A stretch of DNA of 64,000 nucleotides from Amycolatopsis orientalis DSM 43388 (lineage in GTDB: Bacteria > Actinomycetota > Actinomycetes > Mycobacteriales > Pseudonocardiaceae): the NCBI RefSeq assembly GCF_000411975.1, contig NZ_ASXG01000196.1, positions 1 through 64,000 on the forward strand. Direction: 5' to 3'. The position numbers and the translations under genes are program-made. The notes below the pieces were generated by a model that saw only the letters and a program-made list of their open reading frames with translations, searched no databases and was not told the origin of the DNA. Position 1 is the first letter of the stretch. Every line of letters starts with the position of its first letter. Of the stretch, positions 40,842 through 49,927 are shown piece after piece.

Positions 40842-41773
40842 GCACCGCCCACTGGACTGGACGCGACGACGGCCGCGGTCCGGAACATCGCCGATGGCAC
40901 CACGCCGTCAACGAATTCTCCAGCGGCCCAGGGGTTTCGCTGCTCGGGTTCGCCAGCGACGCCGGGGTCCGGCGCAATTGCGGACGGCCGGGAGCGCAGG
41001 ACGGGCCGGACGCGATCCGCGACGCGCTGGCGTCGTTCGCGATCCCGCCCGGGTTCGCGGTGAGCGACGCGGGGAACGTCGTCGTCGAGGGCGACGAGCT
41101 GGAAGCGGGGCAGGAGAACCTCGGCGAGCTGGTCGCGAAACAGCTCAGCGACGGGAACTTCCCGCTCGTGCTCGGCGGCGGCCACGAGACGGCCTACGGC
41201 TCCTACCTCGGCCTCGCCCGCAGCGGGCGGCTGGACGGCCGCCGCCTCGGCATCCTCAACCTCGACGCGCATTTCGACCTGCGGACCGCGGACCGCGCGT
41301 CCTCGGGCACCCCGTTCCGCCAGATCGCCGCCCGGGAAGCCGAGCGCGGCGCGGACTTCGCCTACGCGGTGGTCGGGATCAGCGAACCCGGCAACACCGC
41401 CGCGTTGTTCGGGACGGCCGCTGAGCTGAACGTCCGCCACCTCCTGGACGTCGACTGCCAGGAACGCCATCTCGAGCGCGTGCTCGACTTCGTCCGGGGC
41501 TTCGTCGCGGACGTCGACGCGCTGTATCTGTCGATCGACCTCGACGTGCTCCCCGCCGCGCAGGCTCCCGGAGTCAGCGCCCCGGCGACCCTAGGCGTAC
41601 CCGCCGCGGTCGTCCTCGAGGTGTGCCGCCTGGTCGCGAGCGACCCGAAGCTCGCCCTCGCCGACCTCACCGAACTGAACCCCGTCTACGACGTCGACCA
41701 CCGCACAGCCCGGATCGCGGCCCGCCTCGCGCACACGCTCGTGACGAGCCGTCCGGTCCCGGAAGGACACTGA
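40838..41773 (+). CDS. hutG: Formimidoylglutamase (HutG), arginase superfamily
   Basis: This 311-residue manganese hydrolase is expected to convert N-formimidoyl-L-glutamate to glutamate and formamide, the last step of one histidine-degradation route. Metal ligands are seen in LGGGHETAYG, NLDAHFDLR and SIDLDVLPA. The SSGTPFRQI stretch is characteristic of HutG and distinguishes it from agmatinases. Its GTG overlaps the IclR stop (GTGA) and AGGAG lies upstream. The following amino-acid ABC transporter starts 2 bp after its stop. No hutH, hutU or hutI is nearby, so the compound may be imported or made elsewhere. Confidence 0.85.
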   Translation: MSTAHWTGRDDGRGPEHRRWHHAVNEFSSGPGVSLLGFASDAGVRRNCGRPGAQDGPDAIRDALASFAIPPGFAVSDAGNVVVEGDELEAGQENLGELVAKQLSDGNFPLVLGGGHETAYGSYLGLARSGRLDGRRLGILNLDAHFDLRTADRASSGTPFRQIAAREAERGADFAYAVVGISEPGNTAALFGTAAELNVRHLLDVDCQERHLERVLDFVRGFVADVDALYLSIDLDVLPAAQAPGVSAPATLGVPAAVVLEVCRLVASDPKLALADLTELNPVYDVDHRTARIAARLAHTLVTSRPVPEGH

Positions 41774-41775
41774 CC

Positions 41776-43257
41776 ATGCCCCCACAGCGAATCTGGCCGC
41801 GGCTCGGCGCCGTGCTGCTGGCCTGCCTGCTCGCGTTGCTGCCCGCCGGCGCGGCGAGCGCGGCCGAACCGCAGGGCGGGAAGCTCGCCGCGCTGCGGTC
41901 CGGGCAGACCGCGCTCCGGGTCGGCACCGACGCCACGTTCCCGCCGTTCGAGTTCACCGACGCCAAGGGCGGCCAGCTCGGCTTCGACATCGACCTGATC
42001 CGGGCGCTCGCGCAGCGCGCGGGCATCAAGAAGGTCGACTTCGTCCAGATGCCGTTCGGGAACATCGTCCCGGCGCTGCAGGCGAACCAGATCGACGTCG
42101 GCGCGTCGGCGATCTACATCAGCCCCGCGCGGCAGAAGGCAGTCGACTTCTCGGACGTCTACTACCCGGGCGGCCTCGCGGTTTTCGTGTCCGACAAGGA
42201 CAACTCCGTCACTTCGCTCAAGGACCTCGCCGGCAAGCGGGTCGCGGTCCAGGTGGGCACGAAGTCCGTCGACTGGCTGACCCAGCACCAGCCCGCCGCG
42301 CAGCTGATCACCGCGCAGACCAACGAGCAGATGTTCTCGTCGGTCAAGCTCGGCCAGGCGGACGCCGTCGTGACCGGGGCTCCGGCCGGGAAGTACTTCA
42401 TCGCGCAGCAGGGCGGTCTCAAGCAGGTCGGCGACCGGCTGACCGAAGAGAACTACGGCTACGCCTTCCAGAAGGCCGACACCGAACTGCGCACCGCGTT
42501 CGACACCGCGCTCAAGCAAATGCGCGACGACGGTTCGTACCAGCAGGCCACCGAAAAGTGGTTCGGCGCGGAAAGCACCGCGGCGAAGGCCGGCGGGCAC
42601 TCGCTGTTCAACCTCTCCACCATCGTCGATTCCTCGGGACAGCTCTGGCAGGGGCTGCTCGTCAGCCTCGAAGTGATCCTGCTCGCGCTGGCGCTCAGCC
42701 TGCTGCTGGGCACGCTCGGCGGCTTCGCCAAGCTCAGCAAGATCGCGCCGGTGCGGTGGATCGGCAACGTCTATGTATCGGTGATCCGCGGGACGCCGTT
42801 CGTGGTGCAGCTGTTCTTCATCTACTTCGGACTGCCGCAGCTCGGCTTGCAGCTGCCGCCGATGACCGCGGGCATCGTCTCGCTCGGGCTCTACAGCGGC
42901 TCCTACGTGACCGAGATCTTCCGCGGTGCCGTGCAGTCGATCGACCGCGGACAGCTGGAAGCGGCGCGCTCGTGCGGCATGTCTCAGGTGTCGGCGATGC
43001 GGCACGTGATCATCCCGCAGGCGTTCCTGCGGATGCTTCCCCCGCTGGGCAACGAATTCGTGTCGCTGACGAAGAACTCGGCGCTGGTGTCCTTCGTGAC
43101 CATTCACGAGCTGTTCCTGGTGGGGCAGACCATCATCTCCCGCACCTTCGACGCGCTGACCGTGTACCTGTTCATCGGCCTGCTGTATTACCTGCTCACC
43201 AATCTGATCAGCGGCACGACGCGCACTCTCGAGAAGAAATTGGCGGTGTACATCTGA
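41776..43257 (+). CDS. Amino-acid ABC transporter, fused binding protein and permease
   Basis: This 493-residue protein joins a periplasmic-type amino-acid-binding domain to a HisM/GlnP-type permease. A signal sequence (about 1-29) precedes the binding domain (about 45-270, LRVGTDATFPPFEFTD and FGNIVPALQANQIDVGASAI). The permease (about 295-490) has the EAA loop ...QLEAARSCGMSQVSAMRHVI and VIRGTPFVVQLFFIYF. Such fusions resemble GlnP of lactic acid bacteria. The next gene encodes its ATPase and begins at the TGATG overlap. The substrate is likely a polar amino acid; histidine or formimidoylglutamate fits the neighbours. Confidence 0.92.
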   Translation: MPPQRIWPRLGAVLLACLLALLPAGAASAAEPQGGKLAALRSGQTALRVGTDATFPPFEFTDAKGGQLGFDIDLIRALAQRAGIKKVDFVQMPFGNIVPALQANQIDVGASAIYISPARQKAVDFSDVYYPGGLAVFVSDKDNSVTSLKDLAGKRVAVQVGTKSVDWLTQHQPAAQLITAQTNEQMFSSVKLGQADAVVTGAPAGKYFIAQQGGLKQVGDRLTEENYGYAFQKADTELRTAFDTALKQMRDDGSYQQATEKWFGAESTAAKAGGHSLFNLSTIVDSSGQLWQGLLVSLEVILLALALSLLLGTLGGFAKLSKIAPVRWIGNVYVSVIRGTPFVVQLFFIYFGLPQLGLQLPPMTAGIVSLGLYSGSYVTEIFRGAVQSIDRGQLEAARSCGMSQVSAMRHVIIPQAFLRMLPPLGNEFVSLTKNSALVSFVTIHELFLVGQTIISRTFDALTVYLFIGLLYYLLTNLISGTTRTLEKKLAVYI

Positions 43258-43988
43258 TGGCACTGTTGGAAGTCGACGGCCTGACCAAGTCCTACGGCGA
43301 CGTCCGGGTGCTCGACGGGATCGACTTCGCGATCGAGCCCGGCCAGGTGGTCGCGGTGATCGGCCCCAGCGGCGGAGGGAAATCCACGTTCCTGCGCTGC
43401 CTCAACCTGCTGGAGACGCCGACGTCGGGCCGCGTGTCGTTCGACGGCGAGGAACTGACCGGCCGCGGCGTCGACCTCGACCGCCTGCGCTCCCGGATGG
43501 GCATGGTGTTCCAGCACTTCAACCTGTTCCCGAACATGACCGTGCTGCGCAATGTCGTGCTGCCGCAGATGAACGTGCTCAAGCGGAGCAAGGAAGAAGC
43601 CGAGGCGAAGGCGCGTGCGCTGCTGGAGCGCGTCGGCATGCTCGAACGCGCTGGCGCGTACCCGAACCGGCTGTCCGGCGGGCAGAAGCAGCGCGTCGCG
43701 ATCGTGCGCGCCGCCGCGATGGACCCGAAGCTGATGCTGTTCGACGAGCCGACCTCGGCGCTGGACCCCGAAGTGGTGCAGGACGTCCTCGACATCATGA
43801 GCGAGCTGGCCGAGGACGGCATGACGATGCTCGTGGTCACCCACGAGATGGGGTTCGCCCGCAAAGTCGCCGACCGCGTGGTCTTCGTCGACGGCGGGAA
43901 GATCGCCGCCGACTTGCCGCCCGGCGAATTCTTCTCGGCGGGCAACGCGAACCCGCGCGCCCAGGCCTTCCTGGAAAAGGTGCTCTGA
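43257..43988 (+). CDS. Amino-acid ABC transporter ATP-binding protein
   Basis: This 243-residue ATPase of the GlnQ/HisP type energises the fused permease encoded immediately upstream. Walker A is GPSGGGKST (about 37-45), the signature is LSGGQKQRVAI, Walker B is LMLFDEP, and the switch histidine is in VVTHEMGFA. Its ATG overlaps the preceding stop by one base. A hairpin follows, so it closes the operon. Confidence 0.95.
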   Translation: MALLEVDGLTKSYGDVRVLDGIDFAIEPGQVVAVIGPSGGGKSTFLRCLNLLETPTSGRVSFDGEELTGRGVDLDRLRSRMGMVFQHFNLFPNMTVLRNVVLPQMNVLKRSKEEAEAKARALLERVGMLERAGAYPNRLSGGQKQRVAIVRAAAMDPKLMLFDEPTSALDPEVVQDVLDIMSELAEDGMTMLVVTHEMGFARKVADRVVFVDGGKIAADLPPGEFFSAGNANPRAQAFLEKVL

Positions 43989-43993
43989 CGAAC

Positions 43994-44029
43994 GCGTGCT
44001 CGCGGGTGTCTTGACGCCCGTGAGCACGC
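43994..44029 (+). terminator. Terminator of the hutG-transporter operon
   Basis: A 17-bp stem (43994-44010 with 44013-44029), with two G-U pairs, lies 6 bp after the ATPase stop. There is no T run. Confidence 0.7.
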
Positions 44030-44432
44030 CGCGAAGGCCGCCCTGGGAATCGCCGCGTGCGCTGGGCGTCACTGAGGTGCTGACCGGCGGGAGCCAGGCG
44101 TACGAGCGACCCGCCCGGACGGGACGACGGTCACCGTGGGTCCGCCGGACCCGTGTGCCGGACTGGCCACGGAGTTCGCCTGGTCGCGGGACGGGGGCGC
44201 GGTCACGTTCTGAACGCGGGAGCAGGGCGCGGTCTGATCGCCTTCGGAAACCGCGCCCCGGACCTGGTCACGAGTTCCCGCGCAGCGAGGCGGTCGCGCG
44301 GGGGGCCGCGTTGATCGCGGACTCGGCGGCCTGGGTGGAGTACTACGTTTCCCGCCAGGAGTGAGATCCGGCGGCAGCGGCGAAACCCGCCCGGGCCGGT
44401 CCCGGCCGCCTTGACGCCCGCCTCAGACTTCG
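44030..44432. other. About 400 bp without a recognised gene
   Basis: A short open frame of 122 codons (43996-44364) crosses this area but has no ribosome-binding site, overlaps the terminator and resembles no family. A short hairpin (44226-44233 with 44250-44257) is present. I regard it as intergenic or gene debris. Confidence 0.4.
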
Positions 44433-44448
44433 TTGTGGCGCGCCACAA
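44433..44448. promoter_or_regulatory. Perfect 16-bp palindrome, candidate operator
   Basis: TTGTGGCGCGCCACAA lies about 90 bp upstream of the FUSC-type gene. A GCTT-N16-GGGTAT promoter-like pair follows at 44454-44479. The regulator that would bind is not identified. Confidence 0.55.
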
Positions 44449-44538
44449 TCCGGGCTTCCGCCGCCTTTCGCGCGGGTATCGTGGGACGACCGGCCGATCC
44501 CGGTAGCGCAACGTCAGGACGAGCAAGCGGAGGACAGG

Positions 44539-45588
44539 GTGCCGGTGGCGACCTCGGCCGCGGCCGTGCGCTCGATCGACGGCGGCGAATGGTGGCACGC
44601 CGGCCGGGTCGCGGCCGGACTGCTGATTCCCGGGCTGGCGCTGCTCGCGGCGGGCCGTCCGGACTTGATCATTTTCGCCGCGTTCGGCTCGTTCGCCGGA
44701 ATGTACGGCCGCGCCGAGTCTCGGGCGCTCCGGTTCCGGCACCAGGTCCAGGCGGGGGCGGTGCTGCTGAGCGGGGTTTCGCTGGGCGTTTTGCTGTCCG
44801 CGGGGCACGCGCCGCCGTGGTTGCTGGTGGTCGCCGAAGCCGCGTTCTCGTTCGGCTGCGCGCTGGTGACGAATCGGCTGGAGTTGAGCCCGCGCGGGCC
44901 GTTCTTCGGGATCTTCGCGCTCGGCGCGATCGCGCTGGTGCCGGCCGGGCGGGTCGAACCGTGGGCCGGAATCGCGTTGTGCGCGGGCACGATCGCCGGT
45001 TGTGTCCTCATTGGACTGACCGGGCCGCGGCGTCCGGCTGCTCCGGGGACGCCGCCGTGCGCGCCAGACTGCGGTGCGGTCTGCGCCCTGGTGCACGCCG
45101 GCCGGTACGCACTGGCGATCGCGGCCGCGGGCGCGCTCGGCTTGCTGCTCGGCGTCGACCACGCGAACTGGGCGATGGCCTCGGCGGCGGTGCCGCTGGC
45201 GGCGGCCGACCCGCGCAGCCGGTTGCATCCGCGCCTGCACCGCGTGCTCGACCGCAGCGCGCACCGGGTCCTCGGGACGCTGGCCGGGCTGGTCGTCACC
45301 GCGTTGCTGTTGTTGCCCGGTTTCGGCGCGGCGCCGTTGGCGCTGGCGGTGATCGTGCTGTTGTTCCCGACCGAGTTGTTCATGTCGCGGCATTACGGGA
45401 TCGCGCTGGGGTTCTTCACTCCGCTGATCCTGGTGATGACGGAACTGGCCGCGCCCGCCGCCCCCGCGACGCTGCTCACCGCGCGGGTGGCGGACACGCT
45501 GGTCGGGGTGGCGGCGGGCGTCGGGGCGGCGGTGCTGGTGCGCGCCCCGTGCCGGACCGCCGCGCTCAGGCGGAGCGCTCGACCGTGA
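44539..45588 (+). CDS. FUSC-type (aromatic acid exporter-like) membrane protein
   Basis: This 349-residue protein has about ten hydrophobic helices in two halves. The N-terminal part DLIIFAAFGSFAGMYGRAESR is typical of the FUSC/fusaric-acid-resistance family, and the second half contains HANWAMASAAVPL and ...HRVLGTLAGLVVTALLL. The long cytosolic domain of AaeB-type exporters is absent. It starts at GTG 44539 with GGAGG upstream. Export of aromatic or organic acids is a family-level guess. Its 3' end overlaps the convergent oxidoreductase gene by 23 bp. Confidence 0.8.
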   Translation: MPVATSAAAVRSIDGGEWWHAGRVAAGLLIPGLALLAAGRPDLIIFAAFGSFAGMYGRAESRALRFRHQVQAGAVLLSGVSLGVLLSAGHAPPWLLVVAEAAFSFGCALVTNRLELSPRGPFFGIFALGAIALVPAGRVEPWAGIALCAGTIAGCVLIGLTGPRRPAAPGTPPCAPDCGAVCALVHAGRYALAIAAAGALGLLLGVDHANWAMASAAVPLAAADPRSRLHPRLHRVLDRSAHRVLGTLAGLVVTALLLLPGFGAAPLALAVIVLLFPTELFMSRHYGIALGFFTPLILVMTELAAPAAPATLLTARVADTLVGVAAGVGAAVLVRAPCRTAALRRSARP

Positions 45589-47839
45589 CCTTCAGATGCT
45601 TCATCAGCGGCTGGTCGCTCTGCGTGCTGTAGTCGCCGATCGCGCACAACACGTTCATTTCCGGCATGTACCCGGCCGCGCACCCGCGCGGGATGTCGTA
45701 CGGAATCGCCCGGTAGCGGTGCACCGAACGCCGCGTGCCGTCCTTCGCGGTGGCGGTGATGTCGACCTCGTCGAACTCGCTCAGGCCGCGCTCGCGCATG
45801 TCCTCGGCGTTCAGGAACACCAGCGTGCGCAGGTTCTTGATGCCCCGGTAGCGGTCGTCGTCGGAGTAGATCGTCGTGTTCCACTGGTCGTGCGAGCGCA
45901 TCGTGCCCAGCGCCAGCGTGCCGGCGGCGGGGACGACGTCCGGCAGGTCCGCGGTCGAGAACTCGGCGCGCCCGGACGGCGTGTGGAAAACCCGTTCCCG
46001 CGCGGCCTGGCGGATGCGGAAGCCCAGGGGTTCGCGGACGCGGGTGTTGAAGTCCTCGAACCCGTCGAGCACCCGCGCCATCGTGTCGCGGATCCGGTCG
46101 TAGTCGCCGACGTAGTCCGCCCACGGCGTCCCGCTGTCCGGCAGCGTCGCGCTCGCCATCCCGGCGATGATCGCCGGCTCGGACAGCAGGTGCGGCGAGG
46201 CGGGCTTCTTCATGCCGGTGGACAGGTGGACCATGCTCATCGCGTCCTCGACCGACGTCGACTGCAGCCCGGCGGCCTGGAAGTCCTTTTCGGTCCGGCC
46301 GAGGCAGGGCAGGATCAGCGCCTGCTTGCCGTGTTCGAGATGGCTGCGGTTGAGCTTGGTGCTGACCTGCACGGTCAGGTCGCATTTGCGCAGCGCGGCG
46401 GCCGTGTAGGGGGTGTCCGGCGCGGCGAGGGCGAAGTTGCCGCCCATGCCGACGAACACGCGCACGTCGCCGCGGTGCATCGCCTCGATCGTGCCGACCG
46501 TGTCGAGCCCGTGGCGCCGCGGCGGGTCGATGCCGCAGACCTCGGCGAGCTTGTCGAGGAACTCCGGCGCCGGGCGGTGGTCGATGCCGCAGGTGCGGTT
46601 GCCCTGCACGTTGCTGTGCCCGCGCACCGGCGACGGCCCGGTGCCGGGGCGGCCGATGTTTCCGCGCAGCAGCAACAGGTTCACGATCTCGCGGACGGTG
46701 TCCACGCCGTGCTCGTGCTGGGTCACGCCGAGGCACCAGCTGATGACCGCCCGGTCGGCGTCGCGGTAGATCTTCGCCGCGGCGCGGATCTCCGATTCGG
46801 TCAGCCCGGACTGCCGCTCCAGCTCGGCCCACGAGGTGGTTTCGCAGACGACGCGGTACTTCTCGACGCCGATCGTGTAGCTGTCCAGGAACTCCGAGTC
46901 GATCGCCTCCGGATCGGTCTCGGCCATCTCGAGCAGCGCCTTCGCCATGCCGCGCAGGAACGCCAGATCGCCGCCGATGCGCGGCTGCAGGTTGAGCGTG
47001 GACGTCGGGGTGGCCTGGAACGTCGCCATCCGGACGAAGTCGTGCGGGATGATCGTGCGCGTCGCCCCGGCCTCGACGAGCGGGTTGACGTGCACGATCT
47101 GCGCGCCGCGGCGGTGCGCCTCGGCGAGCGCGGTGAGCATCCGGGGCGCGTTCGACGCCGCGTTGACGCCCATGATGAACAGCGCGTCGGCGGCTTCCCA
47201 GTCGTGGATGTCCGCGGTGCCCTTGCCGGTGCCGAGCGCGGCCTGCAGCGCGCGGCCGCTCGCCTCGTGGCACATGTTGGAGCAGTCCGGCAGGTTGTTC
47301 GTGCCGAACTCCCGCGCCCACAGCTGGTACAGGAACGTCGCTTCGTTGCCGAGCCGCCCGGACGTGTAGAACGCCGCCTGGTCGGGGGAGTCGAGGCCGC
47401 GCAGCACGGCGCCGACCAGCTCGAACGCCTTGTCCCACGAGATCGGCACGTACCGGTCGGTCTTCTCGTCGTAGCGCAGCGGCTCGGTGAGCCTGCCCTG
47501 CGCCTCCAGCGCGGTGTCGCTCCAGCCGTCCAGTTCGGACACCGGGTGCGCGGCGAAGAATTCCGCGCCGACGCGTTTCCGGGTCATCTCCCAGGTGACG
47601 TGCTTGATCCCGTTTTCGCAAATGTCGAGATGCAGGCCCTTGGTGTCGTCCGGCCACGCGCAGCCCGGGCAGTCGAACCCGCCGTTCTCGTGATTCATCT
47701 TCACGATCGCCCGCGGGCCGGCGACGAGCTCCCGTTCCCGGACGAGGAACTGCGTCACGCTTTTCGCCGCGCCCCAGCCCGCGGCCGGATGGTGGTAAGG
47801 CTTGAACTCCGGCTGGTCCCCGCGCTGCTGCTCGTCCAC
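45566..47839 (-). CDS. YdeP/FdhF-type molybdopterin oxidoreductase
   Basis: This 757-residue enzyme belongs to the formate-dehydrogenase-alpha-like YdeP group. The N-terminal iron-sulfur region has FDCPGCAWPD (Cys57, Cys60), and the Mo ligand region is DCSNMCHEASG (Cys186-Cys190); VISWCLGVTQHEHGVDTV and GNIGRPGTGPSPVRGHSNVQ-like stretches are molybdopterin-binding landmarks. Its electron partner and substrate are unknown, and the shortened cysteine set suggests a cluster different from that of true formate dehydrogenases. The GTG at 47839 has GAGAGGG 6 nt upstream. It is divergent from the PucR-type regulator. Confidence 0.88.
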   Translation of the reverse strand: MDEQQRGDQPEFKPYHHPAAGWGAAKSVTQFLVRERELVAGPRAIVKMNHENGGFDCPGCAWPDDTKGLHLDICENGIKHVTWEMTRKRVGAEFFAAHPVSELDGWSDTALEAQGRLTEPLRYDEKTDRYVPISWDKAFELVGAVLRGLDSPDQAAFYTSGRLGNEATFLYQLWAREFGTNNLPDCSNMCHEASGRALQAALGTGKGTADIHDWEAADALFIMGVNAASNAPRMLTALAEAHRRGAQIVHVNPLVEAGATRTIIPHDFVRMATFQATPTSTLNLQPRIGGDLAFLRGMAKALLEMAETDPEAIDSEFLDSYTIGVEKYRVVCETTSWAELERQSGLTESEIRAAAKIYRDADRAVISWCLGVTQHEHGVDTVREIVNLLLLRGNIGRPGTGPSPVRGHSNVQGNRTCGIDHRPAPEFLDKLAEVCGIDPPRRHGLDTVGTIEAMHRGDVRVFVGMGGNFALAAPDTPYTAAALRKCDLTVQVSTKLNRSHLEHGKQALILPCLGRTEKDFQAAGLQSTSVEDAMSMVHLSTGMKKPASPHLLSEPAIIAGMASATLPDSGTPWADYVGDYDRIRDTMARVLDGFEDFNTRVREPLGFRIRQAARERVFHTPSGRAEFSTADLPDVVPAAGTLALGTMRSHDQWNTTIYSDDDRYRGIKNLRTLVFLNAEDMRERGLSEFDEVDITATAKDGTRRSVHRYRAIPYDIPRGCAAGYMPEMNVLCAIGDYSTQSDQPLMKHLKVTVERSA

Positions 47840-48074
47840 CGTAACCCTCTCGACGGCGCCTGTGCTTTCCTGCTGATTCAAGCACGGCCGCCCGCGCCGG
47901 GCATCCGGGCGGGGAATGCGAACGGGCTTATTGTGGGCCGCGACAAACATTTCTGTTCCGGTTCACAAAATGCGCGGGAATGCGGAGTTCGTTTCCGGCG
48001 GGGGAAATCCGCGTGCGCGGCCGCCGCGGGGCGCGGGTACGATCCCGGACGTGGCCGACCGGGAGGACAACGCT

Positions 48075-49268
48075 GTGCGGACCGCCGCCCTGACCGAACT
48101 CGTCGCCTGGGCCGGCGAGCGGCTGCCCCGGCTGATCGACGACGTGTGCGCGGCGAGCTGCGAGCGGATCGGGATGTACCGGGACGAGAAGCTCGTCCCG
48201 CGCGCTGACCTGCGCCGTTCGATCGCGGTGAACCTCCGGTTCGTGGTCGACGCGCTCGGCGGCGGGCAGGCCCCGGACCAGCGCGCGCCGGAGGAGACCG
48301 GCCGCCGCCGGGCGCATCAGGGCGCGCCGCTGCCCGAGGTGCTGCAGGTGTACCGGATCGCCTGCGCGATGCTGTGGGACCTGCTGGCCGGCCGCGCTCG
48401 CGAGACGGGCGGCACCGAGGCGCTGATCGACGCGGCGAGCCTGCTGTGGCAGGTCACCGACGAGCACGCGGTGCGCGTGACCGAGGCGTACCGGGCGGCG
48501 AGCGCGGAACTGCTGGTCGCCCAGCAGCGGCGGCGCTCCGCGCTGGCCCAGGCGCTGCTCACCGGACAGCGCGGGCCCGATTCGGGGCCGTGGGAGGCCG
48601 GACGGCTGCTCGGCCTTTCGCTGGACGGGAAGCTGACCGTCGTCGCCGCCGAAACCCGCGGGCTGGCCGAGGAGAGCCTGGTCGGCGTCGAGCGGCGGCT
48701 CGGGCAGCTCGGCATCGTGTCGGCCTGGCATCTCTCGCCGACGCTGCAGGCCGGAGTGGTGTCGCTGCGCGAGGAGCAGTACGACGCGATGCTCGCCCTG
48801 CTGCGCGAACTGGCGCTGGCCCGCACCGGCGTCAGCCCGCTGTTCCGCTCGCTCACCGAAACCCCGCGCGCGGTCCACCTGGCGCGGACCGCGCTGTCGG
48901 GCATCCCGCCGGAGCGGGGCGAGGTCCGCGCGTTCGACCCGAGCCCGCTGGCCGCGTTCGTCGCCTACGACCCGGACGAGGGCCGCCGGCTGGGGGAGCA
49001 GGTCTTCGGCGCGGTGCTGGAACTGCCCGCCGAGGAACGCGACGTCCTGCTGGAGACGCTGGACGCGTACTTCGCGCACGGCGGTTCGTCCGAACGCGCG
49101 GGGCAGGTCCTGCACTGCCACGCCAACACGGTGCGGTACCGGTTGCGCCGGGTCCGGGAACTCACCGACCGGTCGCTGACCGACCCGAAGGACGTGGCCG
49201 AACTGGTCACCGCGATGCAGGCGCTGCGGGTCGATTCGGCCCGTCCGATCGAGGCACTTGGGAGCTGA
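48075..49268 (+). CDS. PucR/CdaR-type transcriptional regulator
   Basis: This 397-residue regulator has a helical N-terminal sensor region, a central GGDEF-like fold typical of the group, and a C-terminal PucR helix-turn-helix (about 345-375, AGQVLHCHANTVRYRLRRV). Such proteins control purine, sugar-acid or secondary-metabolism genes. GTG at 48075 is preferred because GGGAGGA lies 8 nt upstream; GTG at 48051 is an alternative. It is divergent from the molybdopterin oxidoreductase, which it may regulate (inference). Confidence 0.87.
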   Translation: MRTAALTELVAWAGERLPRLIDDVCAASCERIGMYRDEKLVPRADLRRSIAVNLRFVVDALGGGQAPDQRAPEETGRRRAHQGAPLPEVLQVYRIACAMLWDLLAGRARETGGTEALIDAASLLWQVTDEHAVRVTEAYRAASAELLVAQQRRRSALAQALLTGQRGPDSGPWEAGRLLGLSLDGKLTVVAAETRGLAEESLVGVERRLGQLGIVSAWHLSPTLQAGVVSLREEQYDAMLALLRELALARTGVSPLFRSLTETPRAVHLARTALSGIPPERGEVRAFDPSPLAAFVAYDPDEGRRLGEQVFGAVLELPAEERDVLLETLDAYFAHGGSSERAGQVLHCHANTVRYRLRRVRELTDRSLTDPKDVAELVTAMQALRVDSARPIEALGS

Positions 49269-49271
49269 CGG

Positions 49272-49463
49272 ATGTCTGAAGAGTCCGAAGAGTGGTACTA
49301 CAACACGCGCACGAACGAGGTCGAGCGCGGCCGCCAGTCGCGCGGCGTGGACCGGCTCGGCCCGTACCCGGACGAGGCCACCGCGCGCCGGGCGCTGGAG
49401 CTGGCGCGCGAACGCACGAAGGCGGAGGACCAGGCCGACGCGGAGTGGAACAACCCGCGGTGA
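49272..49463 (+). CDS. Conserved small SPOR-like protein
   Basis: This 63-residue acidic protein begins MSEESEEWYYNTRTNEVERG and contains RLGPYPDEATARRALELARE. The pattern is that of small actinobacterial proteins often labelled SPOR-like. The function is unknown. It starts 3 bp after the regulator stop, with GGGAG overlapping the previous gene, and its own stop overlaps the next start (GTGA), so the three genes are co-transcribed. Confidence 0.8.
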   Translation: MSEESEEWYYNTRTNEVERGRQSRGVDRLGPYPDEATARRALELARERTKAEDQADAEWNNPR

Positions 49464-49927
49464 CGGAGCCGGATTTCCGCGGCGCGTCGACGGTCGGCGA
49501 AGCGATGCTCCGGGCGCCGAAGGTGCTCGACGCGGCGGCGACGGTCGGCGAGGTGCGCGCGCTCTTCGAGGACGACCACGTGCACGCCGCGCTGGTGGTC
49601 TCCGGGGACACGCTGCTGAGCGTCGTGGAACGCCCGGACCTGGAGGGGCTGCCGGACTCGCTCGCCGCGTGCCGGGCGGGCCGGCTGACCGGCCGGGTGG
49701 CCGCTCCGGAGGCGGACCTGCACGCGACGTGGCTCGGGATGTCCCGGCGCCGTTTGGCGGTGGTCGACGAGCGCGGGCGGTTGCTCGGGCTGCTGTGCTT
49801 GAAGCGCAGCGGACGCGGGTTCTGTTCGGATGCCGACGTCGCGGCGCGGGCGCGGGACCGGGACAGCGGTTGCCGGGGCGGCCCGTCGCGGACCGCCCCG
49901 GTCAGGATCAGCGCCAGTCCACTTTGA
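49460..49927 (+). CDS. CBS-domain protein
   Basis: This 155-residue protein shows a CBS-like pair: TVGEAMLRAPKVLDAAATVGEVRALF (about 11-36) with HAALVVSGDTLLSVV, and later RLAVVDERGRLLGLLCL (about 97-113). CBS pairs bind adenine nucleotides; the partner is unknown. It is translationally coupled to the small gene before it (GTGA). About 20 bp of its 3' end overlap the convergent fucosidase gene. The C-terminal tail is low-complexity and may be non-conserved. Confidence 0.75.
   Translation: MTEPDFRGASTVGEAMLRAPKVLDAAATVGEVRALFEDDHVHAALVVSGDTLLSVVERPDLEGLPDSLAACRAGRLTGRVAAPEADLHATWLGMSRRRLAVVDERGRLLGLLCLKRSGRGFCSDADVAARARDRDSGCRGGPSRTAPVRISASPL

Noticed and set aside
43996..44364. A 122-codon open frame after the ABC transporter operon
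   Set aside because: No ribosome-binding site, begins inside the terminator hairpin, no recognisable family and a composition like non-coding high-GC sequence.
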